Source: CAVRQM01 sp963732775
GTDB lineage: Bacteria; Pseudomonadota; Alphaproteobacteria; Acetobacterales; Acetobacteraceae
Length of the DNA stretch: 64,000 nt
Assembly (NCBI GenBank): GCA_963732775.1
Contig: CAVTAR010000001.1
Location: 2,108,001-2,172,000 of the forward strand
Direction of reading: 5' to 3'
This document shows, in pieces, positions 29,283-36,910 of this stretch; within the stretch, counting starts at the first letter, position 1, and each line of letters starts with the position of its first letter. Made by a program: the position numbers and the translations under genes. Below the pieces are notes generated by a model, which worked only from the letters and a program-made list of their open reading frames with translations, ran no database searches and was not told where the DNA came from.

Positions 29283-31099
29283 ATGGACGCACCCCGGTCG
29301 GCCGCCGTCGCACCGCCGCGCAGGCGCGCGAACAGCTCGCGCCCGACGCCGCTCGCGGCCGCGCGGGCGTGCTCCGGCTGCATCCGCGCCGGCGTCCGCG
29401 CCGCCCACTGCGCCGGGTCGACCCGCACCTCGATGCGCCCGCCGACCGCGTCCACGCACACCATGTCGCCGTCGCGCAGGCGGGCGATCGGCCCGCCCTC
29501 GGCCGCCTCCGGCGTCACGTGCAGCGCCGCCAGCACCTTGCCCGAGGCGCCGGACAGCCGCCCGTCCGTCACCAGCGCGATCCGCCGGCCGCGGTCCTGC
29601 AGCACGCCGAGCGGCGGCATCAGCTTGTGCAGCTCCGGCATGCCGTTGGCGCGCGGCCCCTGGAAGCGCACCACGGCCACCATGTCGCGGTCGAGCTCGC
29701 CGGCGCGGAACGCCACCTGCAGCGCCTCCTGGGTCTCGAACACCCGCGCCGGCGCCTCGACCACGTGCCGCTCCGCGCGCACCGCCGAGGTCTTCGCCAC
29801 CGCGCGCCCCAGCGCGCCGCCCAGCACGCGCAGCCCGCCCGTCGCGGCGAACGGCGCACTCGCCGGGCGCAGCACGTCGGGGTCGCCGCTCGCTGCCGGC
29901 GGCGCCTCCCAGGCGACGTGCCCATCGGGCGCGAGCCGCGTCCACGCGACGTACGACCGCAGCCCTGCGCCCCACACCGTCGAGACGTCCTCGTGCAGCA
30001 ACCCCGCGTCGAGCAGCTCGCGGATCAGGAAGCCCATGCCGCCGGCGGCGTCGAAGCGGTTCACGTCGGCGAGCCCGTTGGGATAGACCCGCGCCAGCAG
30101 CGGCACGATCTCGGCGAGGTCGGAGAAATCCTCCCACTCGAGCTGGATGCCGCCGGCCGCGGCCATCGCCGGCAGGTGGATCGTGAGGTTGGTCGAGCCG
30201 CCGGTCGCGTGCAGGCCGACGATGCCGTTGACGAAGGCGCGCTCGTCCAGCACCCGGCCGATCGGCGTGTAGTGGTTGCCGAGCTGGGTGATCGCCAGCG
30301 CGCGCCGCACCGCCTCGACGGTCAGCGCCTCGCGCAACGGCGTGCCCGGGTTGACGAAGCTGCTGCCGGGCACGTGCAGGCCCATGATCTCCATCAGCAT
30401 CTGGTTGGTGTTGGCGGTGCCGTAGAAGGTGCAGGTGCCCGGCCCGTGATAGCTCGCCATCTCGGCCGCCAGCAGTTCCGCCCGCGTCGCCTTGCGCTCG
30501 GCATGGGCTTGCCGCACGCGCGCCTTGTCGTCGTTGGGCAGTCCCGGCGCCATCGGCCCGGCCGGCACGAACAGCGCCGGCAGGTGGCCGAACGCCAGCG
30601 CGCCGATCACCAGACCCGGCACGATCTTGTCGCAGATCCCCAGGTACAGCGCCGCATCGAACGTCTGGTGCGACAGGGCCACCGCGGTGCCGAGCGCGAT
30701 CACGTCGCGCGAGAACAGCGACAGCTCCATCCCCGCCTCGCCCTGCGTCACCCCGTCGCACATCGCCGGCACGCCGCCGGCCACCTGCGCGGTCGCCCCG
30801 GCGGCCCTGGCCGTCGCGCGGATCAGCTCGGGGAAGCGCTCGTACGGCTGGTGCGCCGAGAGCATGTCGTTGTACGCCGTGACGATGCCGATGTTCGGCG
30901 TGTGGCCCTCCACCAGTCGCTGCTTGTCGGTGGGCCCGCAGGCGGCGAAGGCGTGCGCCTGGTTGGCGCAGCCGAGGTGCCCACGCCGGCGGCCGTGCCG
31001 CGCCGCCTCGTCGATCTGCGCGAGATAGGCGGCCCGCGTCGCGCGGCTGCGCGCGGCGATGCGCTCGGTGATCTCCAGCAGGCGTGGATGCGGGGCCAT
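29276..31099 (-). CDS. edd: 6-phosphogluconate dehydratase
   Basis: 607 residues of the IlvD/Edd family. It dehydrates 6-phosphogluconate to KDPG in the Entner-Doudoroff pathway and holds a [4Fe-4S] cluster. The cysteine blocks GVPAMCDGVTQG, LGICDKIVPG and GPGTCTFYGTANTNQM are all present, as are HTPNIGIVTAYNDMLSAHQPYE and TDGRLSGASGKV. The ATG at 31099 has GAGAGGAG upstream; a longer reading has no support. KDPG aldolase (eda) is not beside it. Four 16-bp tandem repeats abut its 3' end. Confidence 0.95.
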   Translation of the reverse strand: MAPHPRLLEITERIAARSRATRAAYLAQIDEAARHGRRRGHLGCANQAHAFAACGPTDKQRLVEGHTPNIGIVTAYNDMLSAHQPYERFPELIRATARAAGATAQVAGGVPAMCDGVTQGEAGMELSLFSRDVIALGTAVALSHQTFDAALYLGICDKIVPGLVIGALAFGHLPALFVPAGPMAPGLPNDDKARVRQAHAERKATRAELLAAEMASYHGPGTCTFYGTANTNQMLMEIMGLHVPGSSFVNPGTPLREALTVEAVRRALAITQLGNHYTPIGRVLDERAFVNGIVGLHATGGSTNLTIHLPAMAAAGGIQLEWEDFSDLAEIVPLLARVYPNGLADVNRFDAAGGMGFLIRELLDAGLLHEDVSTVWGAGLRSYVAWTRLAPDGHVAWEAPPAASGDPDVLRPASAPFAATGGLRVLGGALGRAVAKTSAVRAERHVVEAPARVFETQEALQVAFRAGELDRDMVAVVRFQGPRANGMPELHKLMPPLGVLQDRGRRIALVTDGRLSGASGKVLAALHVTPEAAEGGPIARLRDGDMVCVDAVGGRIEVRVDPAQWAARTPARMQPEHARAAASGVGRELFARLRGGATAADRGASIL

Positions 31100-31163
31100 C
31101 GGTCGTGCTCCTCTCGGGGCGTCAGCGGCCGAGGTAGCACGCCCGCCGCGGGGACGCAGCGCG

Positions 31164-31583
31164 TCAGCCGCCGCCCGGCGCGACCGCTTGGCCATCCTCC
31201 TTCACGAAGCCCTGCGGCTGGCGGTCGAGCAGGTCCAGCACCCGCTCCGACGGACGGCACAACGAGGTGCCGCGCGGGGTCACGACGATCGGGCGGTCGA
31301 CCAGGATCGGCTGCGCGACCATGGCCGCCAAGATCGCGTCGTCCGTCACCCCCGGTTCGAGCAGTCCGAGTGCCGCCGCGGGCGTCCCTTTCGCGCGCAG
31401 CACCTGCCGGGGACCGGCGTGCATCGCGGCGAGCAGCGCGCGCAGCCGCGCCAGCGCCCAGCCGACCCGCACATAGTCGACCACCTCGGGGGCGTACCCG
31501 GCGGCGCGGATCATCGCCAGGGCATTGCGCGACGTGCCGCAGGCCGGGTGGTGATAGATCGTGACCGGAAACGTCTCGCTCAT
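31164..31583 (-). CDS. arsC: Arsenate reductase, ArsC glutaredoxin type
   Basis: 139 residues. It reduces arsenate to arsenite with glutathione/glutaredoxin. The catalytic Cys15 lies in HHPACGTSRN, and the arginines of the anion site are seen in VLRAKGTP and IVVTPRGTSLCRPSE. The start has GGAGGG upstream and overlaps the aqpS stop by four bases. The arsenite produced would leave through the AqpS channel encoded just upstream. Confidence 0.93.
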   Translation of the reverse strand: MSETFPVTIYHHPACGTSRNALAMIRAAGYAPEVVDYVRVGWALARLRALLAAMHAGPRQVLRAKGTPAAALGLLEPGVTDDAILAAMVAQPILVDRPIVVTPRGTSLCRPSERVLDLLDRQPQGFVKEDGQAVAPGGG

Positions 31584-32284
31584 GCCTTGCCCTCCTGCCG
31601 GAACAGCCAGCCGCAGGCGCCCGAGGCCGCCACCGCGGCCAGGAGCTGGGCCGCGACGAAGGGTGCCACCGACCTGGGCGCGATGCCCGCGAACGTATCG
31701 CTGAGCGCCCGCGCGAGCGTCACCGCCGGGTTGGCGAACGAGGTGGACGCGGTGAACCAGTACGCCGCGGCGATATACAGCCCCACCATCGCCGGCGTGG
31801 CCTCGGGGCGGAAGCGCAACGAGCCGAGGATCGTCGCGACCAGGCCGAACGTGGCCACGAACTCCGAGAACGCCTGCGCCGGCCCGTCGCGCAGCTTCGC
31901 CGAGATCTGCAGCACCGGCTCGGCGAACATCGCGTGCGCCGACCATACGCCCAGGATCGCGCCGCCTGCCTGGGCCGCCGCGTAGGCCAGCCCCGCGGCG
32001 CGGCCGAGTTCGCGCCTGAGCACGAACACAAGGGTCACGGCGGGGTTGAAATGCGCCCCGGAGAGCGGGCCGAGGATGGTGATGAGCACCACGAGCCCGG
32101 TCGCGGTCGCGAGCGTGTTGCCGAGCAGGGCGAGCGCGGTGTTCCCGCCGGACAGGCGCTCGCCCATGATGCCCGAGCCGATGACGACCGCCAGCAGCAT
32201 CGCCGTGCCGGATGCCTCGGCCAGCAGCCGCCGCGCGAGGCCGAAGGGCTGGAGCGGAGGCTCCAGGCTCGCGTCGTGCGCCAT
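31580..32284 (-). CDS. aqpS: Arsenite-efflux aquaglyceroporin (AqpS-like)
   Basis: 234 residues with six membrane spans and two half-helices bearing the aquaporin motifs NPA (residues 80-82, in GAHFNPAVT) and NPA (185-187, in SFANPAVT). An aquaglyceroporin between arsR and arsC matches the Sinorhizobium meliloti arsR-aqpS-arsC-arsH operon, where it lets arsenite out down its gradient in place of ArsB/Acr3. ArsH is not present here. It starts one base after the arsR stop. Confidence 0.92.
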   Translation of the reverse strand: MAHDASLEPPLQPFGLARRLLAEASGTAMLLAVVIGSGIMGERLSGGNTALALLGNTLATATGLVVLITILGPLSGAHFNPAVTLVFVLRRELGRAAGLAYAAAQAGGAILGVWSAHAMFAEPVLQISAKLRDGPAQAFSEFVATFGLVATILGSLRFRPEATPAMVGLYIAAAYWFTASTSFANPAVTLARALSDTFAGIAPRSVAPFVAAQLLAAVAASGACGWLFRQEGKA

Positions 32285-32650
32285 TCAGGCCGACCCGGCG
32301 GCCGGCGGCCCGGCACAGCGGGACGCCCGCGCGACGATCGCGGCGAGGGGCGCGCAGACCTCGGGCGCGCCGCCACAGCAATCCTGCATCAGGTAGCCGA
32401 GCAGGGCGGCCATCCGTCCGTAGTCCGCGCGGTAGATCACCGAACGTCCGGCGCGGCGCGAGGCGATCAGCCCGGCCTGGCTCAGCAGCGCGAGGTTGGC
32501 GGAGAGCGTGTTGGCCGGCACCCCCACGCGGCGCGCGATCTCGCCGGCGGCGATGCCCTCGGCGCCGGCCTGCACCAGCAAACGGAACACCGCGAGCCGG
32601 CCCTCATGGGCCAGCGCGGACAGGATGGTGGCGGCAGCCTTCGATTCCAC
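32285..32650 (-). CDS. arsR: ArsR-family arsenic-responsive repressor
   Basis: 121 residues from the GTG at 32650. The winged helix includes LSALAHEGRLAVFRLLVQAG and NTLSANLALLSQAGLI. The C-terminus has the cysteine cluster QDCCGGAPEVC, the arsenite-binding type seen in alphaproteobacterial ArsR proteins. It heads the arsR-aqpS-arsC operon and probably represses it from the palindrome at 32672-32703. The GTG start lacks a clear ribosome site; a longer ATG reading begins at 32698. Confidence 0.88.
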   Translation of the reverse strand: MESKAAATILSALAHEGRLAVFRLLVQAGAEGIAAGEIARRVGVPANTLSANLALLSQAGLIASRRAGRSVIYRADYGRMAALLGYLMQDCCGGAPEVCAPLAAIVARASRCAGPPAAGSA

Positions 32651-32671
32651 GTTTCGACGATAATGGAAGCG

Positions 32672-32703
32672 CCGACGTGCCGCAACCGCACGCCACACGT
32701 CGG
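32672..32703. promoter_or_regulatory. Inverted repeat in the divergent arsR/arsR-like promoter region
   Basis: CCGACGTG (32672-32679) and CACGTCGG (32696-32703), 16 bases apart, in the 95-base space between two divergent ArsR-family genes. It is the best candidate operator for one or both regulators. Confidence 0.5.
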
Positions 32704-32710
32704 TTGGCGC

Positions 32711-32739
32711 TGGACAGGCGGCCCAGCCCGGGATATTAA
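32711..32739 (+). promoter_or_regulatory. Sigma70-type promoter giving a likely leaderless transcript
   Basis: TGGACA (32711-32716), a 17-base spacer, then TATTAA (32734-32739). The expected transcription start falls at or next to the ATG at 32746, and no ribosome site precedes that ATG. Confidence 0.45.
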
Positions 32740-32745
32740 ACTGTT

Positions 32746-33114
32746 ATGGTTAGCGTTTCCGCGACAGACCTTCACACGACCGGGGCGAGCGAGGACACGC
32801 TAAGCGTGACGCTGGCGGCCCTCGCGCACCCGACCCGGCGCGACCTGCTGGCGCGCGTGCGCGACAGGCCGGCGCGGGTGACGGACTTGGCCGCCGGCTT
32901 CGCCGTCTCGCTGCCCGCCGTCTCGCGCCACCTGCGGGTGCTGGAGCACGCCGGCCTCGTCACCCGCCGGGTCGAGGGGCGCGACCACTTCATCGCCGGC
33001 AGGCAGGCCGGCTGGCGCGACCTCGCGGACTGGGTCGCGGCGCAATCGGCGGCGTGGGACGCGCGCCTGCAAGCGCTGAAGTTGCTGCTGGAGGCCCCCG
33101 ATGGCTCGCCCTAG
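32746..33114 (+). CDS. ArsR-family transcriptional regulator
   Basis: 122 residues: winged helix LAALAHPTRRDLLARVRDRP and AVSLPAVSRHLRVLEHAGLV. It lacks the cysteine clusters of metal-sensing ArsR proteins. This subtype usually lies before SRPBCC/AHSA1-domain genes, as here (14-base overlap with the next gene), and regulates its own operon. The ATG lies right after a promoter-like sequence, so the mRNA may be leaderless. Confidence 0.88.
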   Translation: MVSVSATDLHTTGASEDTLSVTLAALAHPTRRDLLARVRDRPARVTDLAAGFAVSLPAVSRHLRVLEHAGLVTRRVEGRDHFIAGRQAGWRDLADWVAAQSAAWDARLQALKLLLEAPDGSP

Positions 33115-33532
33115 CCTGTACCGCGCCGCCGCCTCGGTGCTGATCCGCGCCACCCCCGAGGCGGCGTTCGATGCCTGGCTCGATCCGCGCCTCGCACGGC
33201 AGTTCCTCGCTGCCGGCGACACCACGGTCGCGGCGTTCGAGTGCGACCCGCGCGAGGGCGGCAGCTTCCGCCTGGTGATGGCCCGCGCCGAGACGCGGTT
33301 CGAGCACGAGGGCCGCTACGTGCTGATCGACCGGCCGCGGCGGCTGGTGTTCACCTGGGTCTCGCCAGGCACCGACCACCGCCTGTCGCTGGTGACGGTG
33401 GTGTTCACCCCCGCCGACGGCGGCGTGCGCCTCGACCTCGAGCACGAGGGCCTGCCGGACGACGAGCGCGCCGGCCGCCACCAGCTTGGCTGGACCTCGA
33501 TCCTGGACAAGCTCGCCGCCCTGCAACCCTGA
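33101..33532 (+). CDS. SRPBCC (AHSA1-like) domain protein
   Basis: 143 residues of the START-like SRPBCC fold: an opening strand SVLIRATPEAAFDAWLDP, a GGSFRLVMARAETRFEHEGRYV core and a final helix GRHQLGWTSILDKLAAL. Such proteins bind hydrophobic ligands in a deep cavity; the ligand is unknown. The gene overlaps its ArsR-like regulator and is followed by a DUF899 gene, a common trio. Confidence 0.88.
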   Translation: MARPSLYRAAASVLIRATPEAAFDAWLDPRLARQFLAAGDTTVAAFECDPREGGSFRLVMARAETRFEHEGRYVLIDRPRRLVFTWVSPGTDHRLSLVTVVFTPADGGVRLDLEHEGLPDDERAGRHQLGWTSILDKLAALQP

Positions 33533-33549
33533 ACAGCGGAGACGCCGCC

Positions 33550-34248
33550 ATGCCCGACGCGCTGCAGCAGACCCTGCATCAGACACGGTTCCCGAACGAG
33601 AGCGCCGCCTACCGCGCCGCGCGCGACGAGTTGCTGGAAGCCGAGATAGCGTTGCGCCGGCAGACCGAGGCGGTGGCCGCCCAGCGCCGCGCCCTGCCGC
33701 CGGGCGGCGAGGTGCCCGAGGACTACGTGTTCGAGGAGGATGCGGGCCCGGTGCGGCTGTCGGCGCTGTTCGGCGGCCGGTCCGTGCTGCTGCTCTACAG
33801 CTACATGTACGGCCCGAAGGCGGAGCAGCCGTGCGCCTCCTGCACCTCGATCCTGGACGGGCTCGACGGCCAGGCCCCGCACATCGAACAGCGCGCCGCC
33901 ATCGCCGTGGTGGCCCGCTCGCCCATGCCCCGTTTCCGCGCCGTGGCCGAGCAACGCGGCTGGCGCCGCCTGCGCCTGCTGTCGTCGGCCGGCAACACCT
34001 ACAACGCCGACTATCACGGCGAGACCGCGCAAGGCTCGCAGCGGCCGGTGCTGAACGTGTTCACCCGCGACGCCGCCGGCACCATCCGCCATGCCTACGC
34101 GACCGAACTGGCCTTCGCGCCCGCGGAGCCGGGGCAGCACCCGCGGCACGTGGACGCGATCTGGCCGCTGTGGGGCGCGCTCGACTTCTCGCCCGAGGGA
34201 CGCGGGGCGGAGACGCAGCCGAGGCTGAGCTATCCCGGCAAGTCCTGA
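33550..34248 (+). CDS. DUF899 thioredoxin-like protein
   Basis: 232 residues. The phrases VPEDYVFEE, LFGGRSVLLLYSYMYGP and PCASCTSILDGLDG (a CxxC pair) are typical of DUF899, a thioredoxin-fold family with unknown substrate. The gene follows the SRPBCC gene by 17 bases and ends convergent to ruvX. Its role is probably linked to the same unknown ligand or to redox stress. Confidence 0.88.
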   Translation: MPDALQQTLHQTRFPNESAAYRAARDELLEAEIALRRQTEAVAAQRRALPPGGEVPEDYVFEEDAGPVRLSALFGGRSVLLLYSYMYGPKAEQPCASCTSILDGLDGQAPHIEQRAAIAVVARSPMPRFRAVAEQRGWRRLRLLSSAGNTYNADYHGETAQGSQRPVLNVFTRDAAGTIRHAYATELAFAPAEPGQHPRHVDAIWPLWGALDFSPEGRGAETQPRLSYPGKS

Positions 34249-34272
34249 AGCCACCCGAGCCCGTGGTGGAGG

Positions 34273-34743
34273 CTAGGGTCGGGCGTTCGCGGCATCGAGC
34301 ACGCCTTGCAGCACCCAGGCCGCGGCGATCGCGTCCACCGTCTCGGCCCGCCGCCGGCGCGTGGCGTCGGCTTCGTCGATCAGCGCCCGGTTCGCCGCCG
34401 CCGTCGACAGCCGCTCATCCGCCAGCGCCACCGGCAGCCGCGTCGCCGCGGCCAGCGCGTGCGAGACGTCGCGGGCGGCCTGGGCCGCCGGGCCGACCGA
34501 GCCGTCCATCGACAACGGGAAGCCCACCACCAGCCCCCCTGCCCCCTCGCGCCGGGCGAGCGCGGCCACCGCGCCGGCCAGCGTCGTCAGCCTGCCGCGC
34601 GGCCAGACGGCGTAGGGTGTCGCGATCACCCGCGAGACGTCCGACAGCGCGATGCCGACCCGCTTGGCCCCCAGGTCGAGCCCGATCAGCCGCTGCCCCG
34701 GGGCCAGCCGCGCGAACAGGTCGGGAACGTTGAACAGCGCCAT
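34273..34743 (-). CDS. ruvX: Holliday-junction-resolvase-like protein RuvX/YqgF
   Basis: 156 residues, RNase H-like. LIGLDLGAKRVGIALSD (acidic Asp23), GLVVGFPLSMDGS and LADERLSTAAA carry the family active-site positions. The family is linked to 16S rRNA 5' processing and to DNA junction cleavage. It is divergent from gatC with 45 bases between the starts, a frequent neighbourhood in alphaproteobacteria. Confidence 0.93.
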   Translation of the reverse strand: MALFNVPDLFARLAPGQRLIGLDLGAKRVGIALSDVSRVIATPYAVWPRGRLTTLAGAVAALARREGAGGLVVGFPLSMDGSVGPAAQAARDVSHALAAATRLPVALADERLSTAAANRALIDEADATRRRRAETVDAIAAAWVLQGVLDAANARP

Positions 34744-34788
34744 GGCAGCCTCTATGGTCCGGGACTTCCCAGCCCACAAGGAACCGGC

Positions 34789-35076
34789 ATGTCGCTCGAC
34801 CCCGCGACGGTGCGCCGCATCGCCCGCCTCGCCCGCATCCACGTCGACGACGCGCAGCTCGCGACGCTGCAGGGTGAGCTGAACGGCATCCTCGGCTGGA
34901 TCGAGCAGTTGCAGGAGGTGGACGTGGACGGCATCGAGCCGCTGGCCGGGGCGGCGCACATGGCGCTGCGGCTGCGCGCGGACGTCGTCACCGACGGCGG
35001 CCAGCGCGACGCGGTGCTGGCCAACGCGCCGGACCGCGCCGGCGCCTTCTACAGCGTGCCGAAGGTGGTGGAGTGA
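34789..35076 (+). CDS. gatC: Aspartyl/glutamyl-tRNA(Asn/Gln) amidotransferase subunit C
   Basis: 95 residues, the usual GatC length: VRRIARLARIHVDD, the ELNGILGWIEQLQEVDVDGIEP block and a C-terminal VPKVVE. GatC wraps the GatA-GatB interface of the enzyme that amidates mischarged tRNA. Its stop overlaps the gatA ATG. Confidence 0.94.
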   Translation: MSLDPATVRRIARLARIHVDDAQLATLQGELNGILGWIEQLQEVDVDGIEPLAGAAHMALRLRADVVTDGGQRDAVLANAPDRAGAFYSVPKVVE

Positions 35077-36557
35077 TGTTCGACCTCTCGCTCGCCCAGG
35101 CCCGCGACGCGCTGCGCGCGAAACTGTTCTCCGCCCGCGAACTGGCCGGCGCGTATCTCGGCGCGATCGAGCGGCTCAACCCGCACCTGAACGCCTACAT
35201 CACGGTCACGCCCGACCACGCCCTGGCCGCCGCTGATGCCGCCGACATCGCACTCGCACGGGGCGATGCGGGGCCGCTCGCCGGCATCCCGCTCGCGGTG
35301 AAGGACCTGTTCTGCACCGCCGGCATCCGCACCACGGCGGCGAGCCGCATCCTCGCACCCTTCGTGCCGCCGTACGAGAGCACGGTCACGGCCAACCTGC
35401 TGCGCGACGGCGCGGTGTTCCTGGGCAAGACCAACCTCGACGAGTTCGCCATGGGCTCGTCCAACCTCACCAGCGCGTTCGGTCCCGTGGTGAGCCCGTG
35501 GTCGCGCCCCGGCGACAACCGCAAGCTGGTGCCGGGCGGCTCGTCGGGCGGCTCGGCGGCGGCGGTGGCGGCGCACCTGGCGCTGGGGGCGACGGCGACG
35601 GACACCGGCGGCTCGATCCGCCAGCCGGCGAGCTTCTGCGGCGTGGTGGGCATCAAGCCGACCTACGGGCGGTGCAGCCGCTGGGGGATCGTGGCCTTCG
35701 CCTCCTCGCTCGACCAGGCCGGGCCGATCGCCCGCACGGTGGAGGACGCGGCGATCCTGCTCGGCTCGATGGCCGGGTTCGACCCGAAGGACAGCACCAG
35801 CGCCGACATCCCGGTGCCCGATTTCCGCGCTGCCTGCGCACGCGGCGTGCGCGGCCTGCGCATCGGCGTGCCGCGCGAGTACCGCAGCGACGACATGCCG
35901 GCCGAGATCGAGGCGCTGTGGCAGCAGGGCCTCGCCTGGCTGCGCGAGGCCGGGGCGACCGTGGTGGACGTCTCGCTGCCGCACACGAAGTACGGGCTCG
36001 CCACCTATTACATCGTCGCCCCGGCCGAGGCGTCGTCCAACCTCGCCCGCTACGACGGCGTCCGTTTTGGCGCGCGCGCGAGCGGCGGCGACCTGATCGA
36101 TTTGTATGAGAACACGCGCGGCGAGAACTTCGGCGAGGAGGTGCGCCGGCGGGTGCTGATCGGCACCTACGTGCTCTCCGCCGGCTACTACGACGCGTAC
36201 TACCTGCGGGCGCAGAAGGTGCGGGCGCTGATCCTGCGCGACTTCACCGAGGCGTTCCGCGACGTCGACGCGCTGGTCACGCCGACGACGCCGACCGCCG
36301 CCTTCGCGCAAGGCGAGCGCATGGACGACCCGGTGACGATGTACCTCAACGACGTATTCACGGTGAACGCCAACATGGCCGGCATTCCGGGCATCTCGGT
36401 GCCGGCCGGGCTGTCGGCCGAGGGGCTGCCGCTCGGGTTACAGGTGCTGGGGAAGCCGTTCGACGAGGAGACGGTGTTCGCGGTCGCGGCGGCGCTGGAG
36501 CGCGCGGCGGGGTTTGCGGCGAGGCCGGCGGTGGTCGCGGGGGCAGAGTCGAGATGA
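35076..36557 (+). CDS. gatA: Aspartyl/glutamyl-tRNA(Asn/Gln) amidotransferase subunit A
   Basis: 493 residues, amidase-signature family. The catalytic triad is visible: Lys76 (AVKDLFC), Ser156 (GGSSGGS) and the nucleophile Ser180 (DTGGSIRQPA). It releases ammonia from glutamine for GatB. TGATG overlap with gatC. At its 3' end it overlaps by four bases an AT-rich gene that separates it from gatB, an unusual break in this operon. Confidence 0.96.
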   Translation: MFDLSLAQARDALRAKLFSARELAGAYLGAIERLNPHLNAYITVTPDHALAAADAADIALARGDAGPLAGIPLAVKDLFCTAGIRTTAASRILAPFVPPYESTVTANLLRDGAVFLGKTNLDEFAMGSSNLTSAFGPVVSPWSRPGDNRKLVPGGSSGGSAAAVAAHLALGATATDTGGSIRQPASFCGVVGIKPTYGRCSRWGIVAFASSLDQAGPIARTVEDAAILLGSMAGFDPKDSTSADIPVPDFRAACARGVRGLRIGVPREYRSDDMPAEIEALWQQGLAWLREAGATVVDVSLPHTKYGLATYYIVAPAEASSNLARYDGVRFGARASGGDLIDLYENTRGENFGEEVRRRVLIGTYVLSAGYYDAYYLRAQKVRALILRDFTEAFRDVDALVTPTTPTAAFAQGERMDDPVTMYLNDVFTVNANMAGIPGISVPAGLSAEGLPLGLQVLGKPFDEETVFAVAAALERAAGFAARPAVVAGAESR

Positions 36558-36910
36558 GTGCTATCAGGAGCGTCGAGGCGATAAAGGCAGCCGCGAAGGA
36601 CGGAAAATATATTAGCTACGGTGATATTGCTGAGGTCAATGGGAAACGTAGGGGCTTAGCGTTTTTCTTCGTCTTTTCACATCTACTAGACGTTGCCAAG
36701 TTGGCGCGCGATCAAGGTTTGCCGTTAGTAACTTCGATAGTTGTGCGACAAAGCAATTTACAAACAGGACTGCTGGTGAGAAATAGTAAGAGGGGGTTAG
36801 CGAAAGCAGCGCGCATTCAGGGGCGGGAGTTGGACGCGAACATCTCGGACCAGCAGGTCAAGAAAATACAGGAGGAAGTATTTTGCTGGGCCCAAGGAGG
36901 CGAAACGTGA
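36554..36910 (+). CDS. AT-rich hypothetical protein wedged between gatA and gatB
   Basis: 118 residues, no signal peptide or membrane helix, basic. An N-terminal KYISYGDIAEVNG segment, a hydrophobic AFFFVFSHLLDVAKLA helix and GLPLVTSIVVRQSN are the recognisable features; the Y-x-x-Y-G-x-I-A pattern is also seen in some MGMT/ATL-like and nuclease-associated small proteins, but this is too weak for an assignment. Base composition is far lower in GC than any neighbour, with codons rare elsewhere in the window. It overlaps gatA (ATGA) and gatB (GTGA) by four bases each and supplies the AGGAGG for gatB. Confidence 0.75.
   Translation: MSAIRSVEAIKAAAKDGKYISYGDIAEVNGKRRGLAFFFVFSHLLDVAKLARDQGLPLVTSIVVRQSNLQTGLLVRNSKRGLAKAARIQGRELDANISDQQVKKIQEEVFCWAQGGET

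Noticed and set aside
36554..36910. Assignment of the gatA-gatB orphan gene as an alkyltransferase-like (ATL/MGMT) protein
   Set aside because: Only a short YxxYGxIA-type pattern is shared; the PCHRV-type active-site motif is missing.
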